64,000 nucleotides of DNA from Sphingomonas aliaeris. Its GTDB lineage: Bacteria; Pseudomonadota; Alphaproteobacteria; Sphingomonadales; Sphingomonadaceae. Shown here piece after piece: positions 49,033 to 60,200 of this stretch. A program made the translations under genes and the position numbers. The stretch covers positions 1,614,501-1,678,500 of the forward strand of contig NZ_CP061035.1 of NCBI RefSeq assembly GCF_016743815.1. The letters are read 5' to 3'. Positions within the stretch are counted from its first letter, which is position 1, and every line of letters begins with the position of its first letter. Under the pieces are notes generated by a model, which saw nothing but the letters and a program-made list of their open reading frames with translations, had not been told where the DNA came from and did not search any database.

Positions 49033-49736
49033 TTTGCGGATCCGGAATAGCTGAAGGGGCACTTCCAGCCGTCGCCGACTTCGCGACCGGAATATTGCCG
49101 CGCCTCGCTCCCCTCGCCGTGACGCTGCAGCATCGGGTTGCGGGTGCCCGCGAGCGCCTCGTCGCGCACCATGATCTTCTCTCGCATATTCTCATACTTA
49201 CCCTGCGCACGCAGGATCTCGAACTGGTCGTGCAAATTGAAAACCATCACAGGACGCGGAAAACGGCGCGCAGGACGGCTGGCCTGCGGATGCAGCCCGA
49301 CGATGAAGAAAGCCTCGCCACCGAAGCTAAGCGAGAAATGCGGGTTTTCAGGGTCCGGGCTGACCGCTTCGTCATAGGATTGCCCACGCCAGACGTCCTT
49401 GTCGGACAGCGACTGGACGCGCTTCCATAACAGAGCCTCGAATGCTTTCTCGGACAGATCGTCTGGGCCTTCGAAGATCACGGCGAAGCTGCGGAACAGC
49501 GACGGATCCTCGCGATACGCCTCGGCGAACCGAAGCAAGCCGTCATGGATCCGGAGATCGTCCCAGCCGCTATCGATGCGGTTGCACGCGAGGACGTGGA
49601 GCGTTCCCTTGGCGAGTGCCGCCTTGGCGCCGACACAGGGGAATGCAGGATCGGCGACATGGTCATGCATCATCGCTTCAAGCTGAGCCTGAGCGTCGTG
49701 CTGCCATTTGAAAAGAGGGGTAGCGGGTGCTGGCAT
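49029..49736 (-). CDS. YqcI/YcgG (GntA-like) heme-dependent oxygenase family protein
   Basis: 235 residues. Typical stretches: DPAFPCVGAKAALAKGTLHV, LLRFAEAYREDPSLFRSFAVIF, EALLWKRVQSLSDKD, PHFSLSFGGEAFFIVGLHPQ, SRPARRFPRPVMVFNLHDQF. The family includes GntA, which N-hydroxylates a guanidino group using heme; other members are uncharacterised. Pairing with DUF1989 (also linked to guanidine/urea metabolism) suggests a shared pathway acting on a guanidino compound. hmgA lies 57 bases upstream. Confidence 0.85.
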   Translation of the reverse strand: MPAPATPLFKWQHDAQAQLEAMMHDHVADPAFPCVGAKAALAKGTLHVLACNRIDSGWDDLRIHDGLLRFAEAYREDPSLFRSFAVIFEGPDDLSEKAFEALLWKRVQSLSDKDVWRGQSYDEAVSPDPENPHFSLSFGGEAFFIVGLHPQASRPARRFPRPVMVFNLHDQFEILRAQGKYENMREKIMVRDEALAGTRNPMLQRHGEGSEARQYSGREVGDGWKCPFSYSGSAK

Positions 49737-49793
49737 GTCGCGGGAAGACGTCCAAGCCGCTGCAGACGTTCCCCGAAATGCGACTGATCTGAG

Positions 49794-51083
49794 TTAGTCA
49801 GGCAGCTTTGCCTTGGGAAACCCGGTCCAGGCCTGATCGTAATCCTCGTCCAGCGCGCTCGTTCTCAGCGCGAAATCGGTCGGCTGGAAAATCCAGCGGC
49901 TCTCGATCATGAATGCCATCGTACCGTCGATCTTGTGCGGCTTAAGGTCCACCGCCGTCGCGCCCTGCCAACTGGCCACGTCGGGACCGTGACCGCTCAT
50001 CTGATTGTGCAGTGACAATGCGCCGGGGCGGAAGCCGTCAGCCTTCGCATCATACTGGCCAGTGATCAGGCCCATGCACTCGCTCATCGTGTTGCGATGG
50101 AACCAGGGCGGGCGGAACGTGTCCTCCGCCACCATCCAACGCGGCGGGAAGATCACGAAATCGACATTCGCGGTGCCCGGCATATCGGACGGGCTGGTGA
50201 GCACGGTGAAGATGCTGGGATCGGGATGATCGAAACTTATGCTGCCGATCGTGTTGAACCGGGAAAGATCATATTTCCACGGCGCATAATTGCCGTGCCA
50301 GGCGACGACATCCAGGGGCGAGCGGCCGAGATCGGTCGCCCACAGATGGCCCATGAACTTCTGGACGAGCTGGTACTCGCCCTCGACATCCTCGAACCAC
50401 GCTACAGGCGTTTCGAAGTCGCGCGGGTTGCCCAGACCGTTCGATCCGATCGGCCCGAGGTCGGGCAAGCGGAACGGCGCGCCGTGGTTTTCGGCGACAT
50501 ATCCGCGTGCTTCGCCATCCGGCAGCGTCACGCGGAAACGAACGCCGCGCGGTATCAGCGCGACCTCGCCCGGCTTGATATCCAACCGGCCTAGTTCTGT
50601 CAGTATCGTCAACGCGCCATGTTCGGGCAGGATCAACATCTCGCCGTCGCCGCTGACGAACGCGCGATTCTCCATGTCTTTCTGCGCGCGATAGATGTGG
50701 ATAGCGACGCCGGTCTGCGTCGCCGGCCCTTCACCCGCGACGACCATCGTCGTCAGGCTGTCGAGCCAGTCCTGCGGGCCAATCTCCAGCGGCCCCCAAC
50801 GGAGACGGTTGGGCGCAAGTGGCGCCTCGCTTGTCCCGGGCGCGAACAGCGAGGCCCCATCATAGCGGATGAAAGCCGGGTGCGCGGCACTTGGTCGCAA
50901 CCGGTAGAGCCATGACCGCCGGTTTTCGTGACGAGGCGCGGTGAATGCCGTCCCGCTCAGCTGTTCGGCATACAGGCCGAACGGCGGTTTCTGCGGGGAG
51001 TTGCGTCCGGCCGGCAGTGCGCCGGCCACTGCCTCCGTCGCGAAGTGATTGCCGAACCCGGTCATGTAGTCGTGATCGGACAT
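49794..51083 (-). CDS. hmgA: Homogentisate 1,2-dioxygenase
   Basis: Opens the homogentisate ring to maleylacetoacetate in tyrosine breakdown. 429 residues, the full family length. It begins [45 protein letters not shown] region, [41 protein letters not shown] and the iron-binding His/Glu region [16 protein letters not shown] are present. It follows hpd by about 80 bases, which include a REP-like element. No maleylacetoacetate isomerase or fumarylacetoacetase gene is in the window. Confidence 0.97.
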   Translation of the reverse strand: MSDHDYMTGFGNHFATEAVAGALPAGRNSPQKPPFGLYAEQLSGTAFTAPRHENRRSWLYRLRPSAAHPAFIRYDGASLFAPGTSEAPLAPNRLRWGPLEIGPQDWLDSLTTMVVAGEGPATQTGVAIHIYRAQKDMENRAFVSGDGEMLILPEHGALTILTELGRLDIKPGEVALIPRGVRFRVTLPDGEARGYVAENHGAPFRLPDLGPIGSNGLGNPRDFETPVAWFEDVEGEYQLVQKFMGHLWATDLGRSPLDVVAWHGNYAPWKYDLSRFNTIGSISFDHPDPSIFTVLTSPSDMPGTANVDFVIFPPRWMVAEDTFRPPWFHRNTMSECMGLITGQYDAKADGFRPGALSLHNQMSGHGPDVASWQGATAVDLKPHKIDGTMAFMIESRWIFQPTDFALRTSALDEDYDQAWTGFPKAKLPD

Positions 51084-51134
51084 ATCAAACTCCGTTCATG
51101 CTTCGCTCGTCGAAGGACGTGTTGATGGCCACGT

Positions 51135-51161
51135 GCTTCGGCAAGCTCAGCACGACCGGGT
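51135..51161. repeat. REP-like repeat between hpd and hmgA
   Basis: GTGCTTCGGCAAGCTCAGCA then CGACCGG, with a CGTGCT/AGCACG dyad. It belongs to the type of short palindromic repeat scattered in sphingomonad intergenic regions, as far as I recall. A partial similar sequence (GCTTCGCTCGTCGAAGGACG) lies just before it, near 51095. Confidence 0.5.
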
Positions 51162-51164
51162 CGT

Positions 51165-52244
51165 TCAGGCCTCGACCGCGCCGGGAACGACGCCGCGACG
51201 GATCTGGTCCAGTTCGATGCTTTCGAACAGGGCCTTGAAGTTGCCTTCGCCGAAGCCGTCATTGCCCTTCCGCTGGATGATCTCGAAGAAGATCGGACCG
51301 ACCATATTCTCGGTGAAGATCTGCAACAGCAGACCGCCACCCGTTTCAGGTGCGCCGTCGATCAGGATGTCGCGCTTGCGCATTTCCTCGACGTCGTGAT
51401 CGTGGCCCGGCAGACGCTTGTCGATCAGGTCGAAATAGGTTTGCGGCGTCGTCTGGAACTTGACGCCGTTCGCGCGCAACTGATCGACGGTTGCAAAGAT
51501 GTCATCGGTCGCCAGCGCCAGATGCTGAATGCCTTCGCCCTTGTAATCCTTGATAAATTCCTCGATCTGCGAATGCTCGTCCTGGCTTTCGTTCAGCGGG
51601 ATACGGATCTTGTCGTCGGGCGCGGTCATCGCCTTGCTGAACAGGCCGGTCGCCTGACCCTCGATGTCGAAATAGCGGATCTGGCGGAAGTTGAAGATGC
51701 TCTCGTAATAGTTCGCCCAATAATCCATCCGGCCGCGCTGGAGATTGTGGGTGAGGTGGTCGAGCGTGTGCAGGCCGACGCTGTGATCGTCGGGCGATGT
51801 GCCTGCGACAGGCTCGAAATCGGTTTCGTAAATCTTCGACTTTTCATCGACGAGATACAGGTTGGCGCCGCCGATACCCTCGATCGCCGGAATATCGAGT
51901 TCGCCCGGTCCGTGTTCGCCCTTTACCGCCGCCGCGCCGCGATCGAGCGCGAGCTTCAGCGCCTGTTCGCCGTCCGCGACACGGAACGCCATCGCATTGG
52001 CGCTGGGGCCGTGGGCGTTGCGGAAGCCGGCGACCTGGCCTGCTTCGTCCATGTTCAGAAGGAAATTGATGTCGCCCTGCGCATAACGGCGGACGTTCTT
52101 CGACTTGTGATTGCCGACATGCGTGAAGCCCATCTTCACGAACAGGTCCGCCAGCGCCTCCGGATCGGGCGAGGTGAACTCGACGAATTCGAAGCCGTTC
52201 AGGCCCATCGGGTTCTCGACGGTCGATTCTTGGACTGCGGACAT
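51165..52244 (-). CDS. hpd: 4-hydroxyphenylpyruvate dioxygenase
   Basis: Non-heme Fe(II) enzyme converting 4-hydroxyphenylpyruvate to homogentisate, the substrate of HmgA. 359 residues. The two VOC-fold halves are visible; iron ligands lie in HTLDHLTHNLQRG, IQHLALATDDIFATVDQL and TENMVGPIFFEIIQRKG. The C-terminal FGEGNFKALFESIELDQIRRG is characteristic. A promoter with a central dyad lies upstream, facing a MarR regulator gene. Confidence 0.97.
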   Translation of the reverse strand: MSAVQESTVENPMGLNGFEFVEFTSPDPEALADLFVKMGFTHVGNHKSKNVRRYAQGDINFLLNMDEAGQVAGFRNAHGPSANAMAFRVADGEQALKLALDRGAAAVKGEHGPGELDIPAIEGIGGANLYLVDEKSKIYETDFEPVAGTSPDDHSVGLHTLDHLTHNLQRGRMDYWANYYESIFNFRQIRYFDIEGQATGLFSKAMTAPDDKIRIPLNESQDEHSQIEEFIKDYKGEGIQHLALATDDIFATVDQLRANGVKFQTTPQTYFDLIDKRLPGHDHDVEEMRKRDILIDGAPETGGGLLLQIFTENMVGPIFFEIIQRKGNDGFGEGNFKALFESIELDQIRRGVVPGAVEA

Positions 52245-52272
52245 GATCGCTCTCCGGGAAGTGGTTTCGGAT

Positions 52273-52304
52273 GATACTATATCGAGCGATTACGGGTGCG
52301 TCCA
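52273..52304 (-). promoter_or_regulatory. hpd promoter overlapped by a GATA/TATC dyad
   Basis: On the minus strand TGGACG (52304-52299), a 17-base spacer, then TATAGT (52281-52276). The dyad GATACTATATC (52273-52283) covers the -10 element and would be a fitting site for the divergent MarR protein. Inferred only from position and symmetry. Confidence 0.5.
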
Positions 52305-52374
52305 GCATCTCTCCGCGTCTTCGTCGTGCTTTCGGGGCATGACGGCGACAGGTCGTAGCGATAAGACGCCGAAT

Positions 52375-52821
52375 ATGGCGACGCTGAAACTCGACGAGTT
52401 CCTCCCCTATCGATTGTCGATCGCTTCCAACCGTGTGTCCTCGGTCGTCGCGACCGCCTATCAATCCCTGTTCGGCCTGAAGATCGCCGAGTGGCGCTTG
52501 ATCGCGGTCATCGCGGAAGGCGACGGGATGACGCAGCAGGCGCTGGGGCTGGCGACGCGGATGGACAAGGTAACGGTCAGCCGCGCGGCGATCGCGCTGG
52601 TCGATCGCGGCCTGGTTGCGCGTCAACCCAACGCCCAGGACCAGCGCTCGCACCTTTTGTCCCTGACGGCGGCGGGGCGGGCGCTTTACAATAACGTGGC
52701 CCCCAAGGCGCTGGAGCTGGAAGCGCAGGTCTTCAGCGGTTTTTCCGCGAAGGAACTGACGGCGTTTCGAACTTTGCTCGATCGGCTGGAGGCTTCCGCG
52801 GCAGAGATGGATCCCGAATAG
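52375..52821 (+). CDS. MarR-family transcriptional regulator, divergent from hpd
   Basis: 148 residues, winged-helix MarR fold. It begins MATLKLDEFLPYRLSIASNR; the recognition region is TQQALGLATRMDKVTVSRAAIALVDRGL and the wing NAQDQRSHLLSLTAAGR. The position, divergent from hpd-hmgA, suggests control of tyrosine catabolism, possibly with 4-hydroxyphenylpyruvate or homogentisate as effector. An ATG at 52339 would add 12 residues. Confidence 0.88.
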   Translation: MATLKLDEFLPYRLSIASNRVSSVVATAYQSLFGLKIAEWRLIAVIAEGDGMTQQALGLATRMDKVTVSRAAIALVDRGLVARQPNAQDQRSHLLSLTAAGRALYNNVAPKALELEAQVFSGFSAKELTAFRTLLDRLEASAAEMDPE

Positions 52822-52926
52822 CGGTCATTGACCAACGACATGGACGTTGCGGGAATCGTATCCGCCGGTTAGGCGATGCGCCAGGCCCTCCCCAGGCATG
52901 CACGACCATATTCCAAGGAGGACTGA

Positions 52927-55058
52927 ATGCCCGACATGATCGACCGCGCCGGATTATCCGTTGCCGAGCCGCTGGTGCGTTTCGTCGAGGACAAGGTGCT
53001 GCCGGACCTCGGTATTACTGCCGATGGCTGGTGGCGGGGCGTTGCGGGGATATTCGAGCGGTTCACGCCGGAAAACCGCCAATTGCTGGCCGAGCGCGAA
53101 GCGCTACAGTCGAAAATCGACGCGCAATATACCGCTGGCGGTGCGGCGGACGAGGCGTTCCTGCGCGAGATCGGCTATCTTGTGCCCGAGCCTGCCCCGT
53201 TCACGATCGGCACGGAGCATGTCGACGCCGAAGTGGCGACGATGGCCGGCGCGCAGTTGGTGGTGCCGATCCTGAATGCGCGCTTCGTCCTGAACGCGGC
53301 GAACGCGCGCTGGGGCAGTCTGTACGACGCCTTTTACGGAACCGACGCGCTGCCGGGGAAAGCACGGGCGGGCGGATACGATACCGAACGGGGCGCTCAG
53401 GTCGTCGTGGCGGCGAAGGCGTTTCTCGACAAAGCGGTGCCGCTCGCGTCGGGGTCGTGGAGCGACGTGTCCGGACTTGCGATCGTGCAGGGCGAGTTGA
53501 CCGTTCAGGGTGCGTCGGCGCTTGCCGATCCCGCGGCTCTCGCCGGATATCGCGGCGATCCGGCCAACCCCGCATCGGTGCTGCTTAAGCATAACGGACT
53601 GCACGTCGAGATCGTAATCGATCGCGCTTCGTCGGTCGGGCGTGACGATCCGGCCGGTATCGCCGACGTGCTGCTGGAATCGGCGTTGAGCACGATCGTC
53701 GATCTGGAGGATTCGGTTGCCGCGGTCGACGCGAACGACAAGGTTGCCGCTTATACCAACTGGCTGGGCCTGATGCGCGGCGATCTCGAGGAAAGCTTCG
53801 AAAGGGTGGCCGGACGATCGTCCGGAAGCTGGAGGCGGATCGCGACTATGTCTCGCCGGAAGGCGGCACGGTGACGATCGCCGGGCGCAGCCTGTTGTTC
53901 GTGCGCAACGTCGGCCATCTGATGACCACGCCGGCGGTAACCCTGCCAGGCGGCGGCGAAGCGCCCGAGGGCATCCTGGACGCGATCCTGACGTCCACGA
54001 TCGGTCTGTATGATCTCAGGAGTCTCGGTCGGTTCAGGAACAGCCGCGCAGGCTCGATCTACATCGTGAAGCCCAAGATGCATGGGCCGAAGGAATGTGC
54101 GTTCGCCAATGCCCTGTTCGATGCGGTCGAGGATCTCATTGGGCTGGATCGGCATACCGTCAAGATCGGCGTGATGGACGAGGAGCGGCGGACGTCTGCG
54201 AACCTCGCCGCATGCATCGCGGCGGTGAAGGACCGGATCGTGTTCATCAACACCGGCTTCCTCGATCGGACGGGCGACGAGATGCATACCGCGATGCGTG
54301 CGGGGCCGATGATCCCCAAGGCAGAGATGAAGTCCAGCGACTGGATCAAGGCGTATGAGGATCGCAACGTCCGCATCGGCCTTGCTGCCGGACTGAGCGG
54401 CAGGGCGCAGATCGGCAAGGGCATGTGGGCCGCGCCGGACCGGATGGCCGATATGATGGAGCAGAAGATCGCACATCCGAAATCGGGTGCGAACACCGCC
54501 TGGGTGCCGTCGCCGACGGCGGCCACGCTGCACGCGATGCACTATCACGACGTCGATGTTTTCGCCGCGCAAAAGGCGATCGCCTCCGAGCCTGTGCCCG
54601 GACTGGATCGTCTGCTGAACGTTCCCGTCGCGGGTGGCCGCAACTGGACGGCGGAGGAAGTCCGCGCGGAGTTGGACAACAATGCGCAAGGCATATTGGG
54701 CTATGTCGTGCGCTGGATCGATCAGGGCGTCGGATGTTCCAAGGTGCCGGATATCCACGATATCGGACTGATGGAGGATCGCGCCACGCTGCGAATATCG
54801 TCGCAGCACATGGCCAACTGGCTGCTGCACGGGGTCGCGACCGAGGCGGATGTCGACGCGGCGCTCCGGCGGATGGCGAAGAAGGTCGATGGTCAGAACG
54901 AAGGCGATCCGCTCTATCGCCCGATGTCCGGTAATGAGAATGCGAGCCTCGCCTATCAGGCGGCGCGTGCATTGGTGTTTCAGGGCGTCGAGCAGCCGAG
55001 CGGGTACACGGAGCCATTGCTGCATGAATTCCGGCTGCGTCTGAAGGCGTCCGGCTGA
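52927..55058 (+). pseudogene. glcB: Malate synthase G, frameshifted mid-gene
   Basis: Makes malate from glyoxylate and acetyl-CoA. The restored product is about 710 residues, the normal MSG length. The first half ends at [11 protein letters not shown]; the second starts at [18 protein letters not shown]. Signatures: [68 protein letters not shown] and the C-terminal catalytic region. One A appears missing at 53801-53803: GAAAGGG is read where GAAAAGGG gives [22 protein letters not shown] lies five bases before the ATG. Confidence 0.88.
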
Positions 55059-55179
55059 TCGCTAACCTGGGTCAATCTCGACGCGGAATCCGCGGAACCA
55101 TTCGGAATACCGTGCGTAAGGTTGAAAAGGTGGGGACCAGACGGCCGTTAGGCCGCTCCCCAAAGGGGAAGCGTGCGTT

Positions 55180-57294
55180 TTGACTGGTTTGTGGTTTACG
55201 TCGAGTTGGTTGGTCCTGGCACTGGCGGGTCAGGTGCAGCAGTCCAATGCGGGTCAGGTTCAGCAGCCGTCCGCTCCGGTGCAGGCTCAACCGGTCGATC
55301 CGCAGGCGGACAAGCCGATCGTGTCCGATCCGCAATTCGATTCCGCGCTGCCGGTACTCAGCGACGACATCAACGCGCCGCTCGAACCGATGCCTGCGGC
55401 ACCGGGCGCGGCCCCGTCCGGTAACGTGCAACCCACCGGCGCCAACGAAGCGCTGGCGCCGGTCATGGCTGAGACGCCCGAACTGACCGCACCGCTTCCG
55501 CCGCTCGGAACCTTCGATTCGACGCCGCCCACGGAAGTGGCCGATATCGACGACAAGGATGTCGTCATTCGCTACACGACCGTTGTCCGGGGGCTGGACG
55601 ATCTCGACCTGACCGGCCAGTTCAACGGACTTTCCGCGCTGAAGGAAGGCGGCGGAAAGGCGGCGAATGCTGCGATGATCACGGCGCGCGCCCGAGAGGA
55701 CGAGGCGCTGGCCGTCCGGTTGATGAAGTCCAAGGGCTATTATGACGGCACGGCGATCTCGACGATCGAACAGCCGCCAGCGAACGCCGGCGATCCGATC
55801 CGCGCCATCGTCAGCGCGACGCCGGGCAACGTCTACACGCTGTCGTCGGTCAAGATCGATGCCGGACCGGTATTGCCGCCGGACCTGCTGATCCGCGAAC
55901 TGCCGCTGAAGATCGGCGATCGTATCGAAGCGGATCGGATCCAGGGCGCCGAGGCCAATCTCGCCCTGAAATTACCGCAGCAAGGCTATCCGTTCGTCGC
56001 GGTGGGGCAGCGCGACATCCTGCTCGACGATGCCAAATGGACCGGGGACTATACGTTGCCTGTGGATACCGGACCCCGATCGTCGTTCGGCACCTACTCG
56101 ACCGAGGGCAAGCTGGCGTTCGACGCGAAGCATGTCGGCGTGCTTGCGCGTTTCAAGGACGGCGAACTGTACGACAATCGCAAGGTCGACGACCTGCGCG
56201 ATGCGCTCGTCGCGACCGGCTTGTTCTCTACGGTATCGGTCGAGCCGCGACGTACCGGCGTGATCGCAGCCGATGGTACCGAGAAAGTCGATCTGCTCGT
56301 CCGGCAGGAGGCCGGGCCACCGCGCTCGCTGGCCGCGACGGCGGGCTATTCAACGGGTGAGGGGATCAAGGTCGAGGGGTCGTTCACGCATCGCAACGTC
56401 TTCCCGCCCGAAGGTGCTCTGATCGGCACGGTCATCGCGGGAACGCAGGAGCAGGGGCTGAGCGGTACGTTCCGCAGGTCCAATGCGGGCAAGCGCGACC
56501 GGACGGTGACGATCACGGCGGCGGCGAACCACAGCAATTACGACGCGTTCAACGCGTTCACCGGTACGCTGTCGGCGCGCATCAGCTACGATTCCACGCC
56601 GATCTGGCAGAAGAAGTTCACCTACGCATTCGGTGTCGAACTCGTCGGCACGAACGAAAGCGTCTACGATTTCGGCCTCGGTCGCGATGCCCGGCGGACC
56701 TACGGCATCGCCGCCTTGCCGTCGCAGGTGCAGTTCGACACGTCCGATAGCCTGCTGAACCCCACGAAGGGGTATCGCCTGAAGTTCAGCCTGAGCCCAG
56801 AAGCCTCGGTGAGCGGCGGCGTACGGCCCTATGCCCGCGTCCTGGTCGAAGGCAGCATCTACCAGCCCGTCTCCGAAAGCATCGTTCTGGCCGGGCGTAT
56901 CCGCGCCGGCACCATCCCCGGTATCGCGCGTGACGATCTCGCGCCATCGCGTCGTTTCTACGGCGGCGGTGGCGGATCGGTCCGTGGCTATGGCTATCAG
57001 CGGCTTGGGCCGTTCGACCCCAACGGCGATCCGGTCGGAGGACGCAGCATCAACGAATTCTCGCTCGAGGCACGCTACCGCTTCGGCAATTTCGGCATCG
57101 TGCCGTTCATCGACGGCGGCAACGCGTATGAGGGGATCACGCCCAAGGGCAGCGACCTGCGCTACGGCGCGGGCATCGGCGGACGGTTTTATACCAACTT
57201 CGGCCCGATGCGCGTCGATGTCGCAACCCCGCTCAATCCAAGGCCGGGCGACGGCAAGGTCGCCCTGTACATCTCGATCGGACAGGCGTTCTGA
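55180..57294 (+). CDS. tamA: Autotransporter assembly outer-membrane protein TamA
   Basis: Omp85-family protein that with TamB inserts outer-membrane proteins. About 704 residues with a TTG start (no ATG in this frame nearby; AGGGGAAG upstream). A signal-like segment (LWFTSSWLVLALAG) leads to a long Pro/Gln-rich linker, then three POTRA-like domains at about 125-365 and a 16-strand barrel with SRRFYGGGGGSVRGYGYQRL, ending in SIGQAF. Its stop overlaps the tamB start (TGATG). Confidence 0.92.
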   Translation: MTGLWFTSSWLVLALAGQVQQSNAGQVQQPSAPVQAQPVDPQADKPIVSDPQFDSALPVLSDDINAPLEPMPAAPGAAPSGNVQPTGANEALAPVMAETPELTAPLPPLGTFDSTPPTEVADIDDKDVVIRYTTVVRGLDDLDLTGQFNGLSALKEGGGKAANAAMITARAREDEALAVRLMKSKGYYDGTAISTIEQPPANAGDPIRAIVSATPGNVYTLSSVKIDAGPVLPPDLLIRELPLKIGDRIEADRIQGAEANLALKLPQQGYPFVAVGQRDILLDDAKWTGDYTLPVDTGPRSSFGTYSTEGKLAFDAKHVGVLARFKDGELYDNRKVDDLRDALVATGLFSTVSVEPRRTGVIAADGTEKVDLLVRQEAGPPRSLAATAGYSTGEGIKVEGSFTHRNVFPPEGALIGTVIAGTQEQGLSGTFRRSNAGKRDRTVTITAAANHSNYDAFNAFTGTLSARISYDSTPIWQKKFTYAFGVELVGTNESVYDFGLGRDARRTYGIAALPSQVQFDTSDSLLNPTKGYRLKFSLSPEASVSGGVRPYARVLVEGSIYQPVSESIVLAGRIRAGTIPGIARDDLAPSRRFYGGGGGSVRGYGYQRLGPFDPNGDPVGGRSINEFSLEARYRFGNFGIVPFIDGGNAYEGITPKGSDLRYGAGIGGRFYTNFGPMRVDVATPLNPRPGDGKVALYISIGQAF

Positions 57295-60200
57295 TGACCG
57301 GCGAGATGGAAATGGATCGCGGCTCTAAGACCGTCGTGACCGAGAAGCGGCCGATATGGGCCCGCATCCTGAAATGGATCGCGCTGACGATCCTCGGCCT
57401 GCTGGTGCTGGCGGCGTTGCTGTTGCTCGGGGTGAACACGTCGCCCGGCCGTCGGATCATCGCGAACTATATCGGCGGATATGAAACGGCGTCCGGCCTG
57501 AACATCAAGGTCGGGCGGATCGACGGATCGATCTACGGCAAGATGGTACTGACCGACGTACGCGTCAGCGATCCGAGGGGCGTGTTCCTGACGTCGCCGC
57601 GGCTCGACGTGGACTGGCGGCCATTCGCGTTCCTGAAGAACCATGTCGACGTCCGATCGGCCGGGGCCAAGCTGATCACGCTGCAACGGTCTCCGGAACT
57701 CAAGCAGACGCCGAGCGACCCCAATGCGCCGCTGCTGCCCGATCTCGACATCGATATCGGCCGCCTGACCGTCGATCGCTTTGTCGTCAGCAAGGCGGTT
57801 TCGGGCCAGCCGCATATCGTCCGGTTCGACAGCGGCGTACATATCGCGGACGCGCGCGCGCAGCTGACCGCGAATGCGATGGCGCTGACCGGCCCTGGGA
57901 TTGCCGGCGGTGACCGGTTGACGCTGAAGCTCGACGCGGTGCCGGACCAGAACAAGCTGGACCTCGATGCCCGGCTGACGGCACCTGCCGACGGCGTGGT
58001 CGCGACGATGGGCGGGTTGAAGCAGGCGCTGGATGCTACCGTGACCGGGCAGGGCAGTTGGAAGGCCTGGCGTGGCAAGGCGATTGCCAGCCTGGGGGGC
58101 AAGTCGCTTGCCGATCTCGACCTGGCTGCGAACGACGGCAAGTTCAAAATCCGCGGTAATGCACATCCGGCCCTGTACGCAGACACGCCTGCCGAAGGCG
58201 TCGCGCAGGTCCGCGCGGGCCGTCAGCAACAGCCCGATGCGACGAATCCGCTCGCCGCGATTACCGCGCCGCAGCTCGAGCTAGCGATCGATGCGACGCT
58301 CGATCAGCGAAAGGTGAATACGCAATTCCGCCTGAAGTCCGACGCGCTTGCGGTAGCCGGCCAAGGGCTGGTGGATCTCGCGACGAGCCGTTTCGGGCAG
58401 TTGAAGGTCGATGCGCGCCTGCTCACGCCGGGCGCGATCTTGCCGAACCTCAACGGAAGTGACGTCGCCGCCAGCGTCGTTCTGGATGGCGCGTTTGCGA
58501 CGCCGACCGTCAATTACGTCGTTCAGGCGCGCGCGCTTGGCTTCGGTGAGACGCGGGTCGATGATCTCTATGCATCGGGGCTGGCGAAGGTCGATTCGAA
58601 GCACATCCTGGTGCCGATCAAGGCGCGGGCGCGGCGGATCGCCGGATTGCCGGCGGCGGCGGGCGACCTGCTCGATAACGTGGCGATCGAGGGCGACCTC
58701 GCGATCTCGGGCGTCAATATCTTGTCGGACAATCTGCGCATCCGGTCGAAGCGGATCGATGCGACCGCCATCATCGCGGCGAATATGCAGACCGGTCGAT
58801 ATACCGGTGGCCTGAACGGGCGCGTGAACAATTTCCGCGTCGAGAGCATCGGCATCATCAACCTGCAGACCGACGCCAAGCTAGTCGCCGCACCACAGGG
58901 TGGCTTCGGTATCACCGGTCGTGTCGTCGCACGCACATCGCAGATCTTCAATTCCGGCGTCGCCAACTTCCTCGGCGGCAATGCGATCGTGCGGACGGAT
59001 ATCGGATACGATCCCGAGGGCATCATTACGTTCCGCAATCTGCGGCTCAGCGCTCCGCAGTTCCGCGTCAAGAACGGCTCGGGTCGCTACGATCCGACCG
59101 GAGCATTGCTGGTCAATGCGGACGCCTATTCGACGCAATACGGACCGTTGGCCGCTCGCATCACGGGGAGCGCGACCCAACCAGTGGTACTGCTGCGCGC
59201 ACCCCGGCCCGGCGTCGGCGTCGGACTGGTCAACCTGGAAGCACGCGTTCGCGGAAACGGAACGTCCTACGCCATCGTCGCGACCGGCGGGACGACTTAC
59301 GGGCCGTTCTCCGCCGATGTCTTGGTCCGGCCGAGCGCGGTGCTGGCGGTCGATATCCGAACCGCGCGGTTCGCCGGCGTCAATTTCAGCGGTCGCGTAC
59401 AGCAACTACCCGCCGGGCCGTTCGCCGGGCGGATCCAGTTCGCCGGATCGGGCATCACCGGCGCCGCCAATCTGGGCGCACAGGGCAAGTACCAGCGGGC
59501 CGAGATCGCCGCGCGGGCCTATGCAGCGAAGATACCAGGCAACGTAGATTTCACGATCGGCCGCGCGATCATCGCCGCGAACGTAGTCCTGTACGACAAG
59601 CCAGCGGTCAGGGCCGACGTGCAGGTCGCGGACCTCCGCTATGGTCCGACCGTGCTGTCCTCGGCACGCGCGAAGATCAACTATGCGGGTGGCAGCGGCA
59701 CGGCACAGGCGGTCGCGACCGGGTCCAACGGCGTACCCTTCAATATCGCGGTCAATTCGCGGCTCAGCCCCAATCTGTGGCTGGTGGCGGCGCAGGGGCG
59801 CGCGAACGGGATCGGTTTTCGGACTGGCAATCCTGCCCGGATCCAGATTGCTGGCCCTGAATATCGATTGCTGCCGACGCGGATCGACTTCGATCAGGGG
59901 ACCGCGCGGGTTGCGGGAACGTATGGGCGGGGCATGACGCTGCAAGCGCGGCTGGATAAGCTGGACCTGTCGATCGCCAATGCGCTGGTGCCGAACCTCG
60001 GCCTGGGCGGATCGGCGACGGGTAGTCTGGATTTCGCGCAGGCCGCCGGTGCCGCCGCGCCGACAGCGGATGCGCGGATGACGATCACCAACTTCACCCG
60101 GTCCAGCCTTGCTGCCGTGTCCGAACCAGTGAACATTGAATTCGCCGGACGTTTGGCGAATGGCGGCGGCGATGCGCGTGCCTTGGTCAAGCGCGGTCCG

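Noticed and set aside
55094..55118. EcfG promoter upstream of tamA
   Set aside because: GGAAC-N16-CGTA has one mismatch in the -10 and nothing else supports stress control of tamA.
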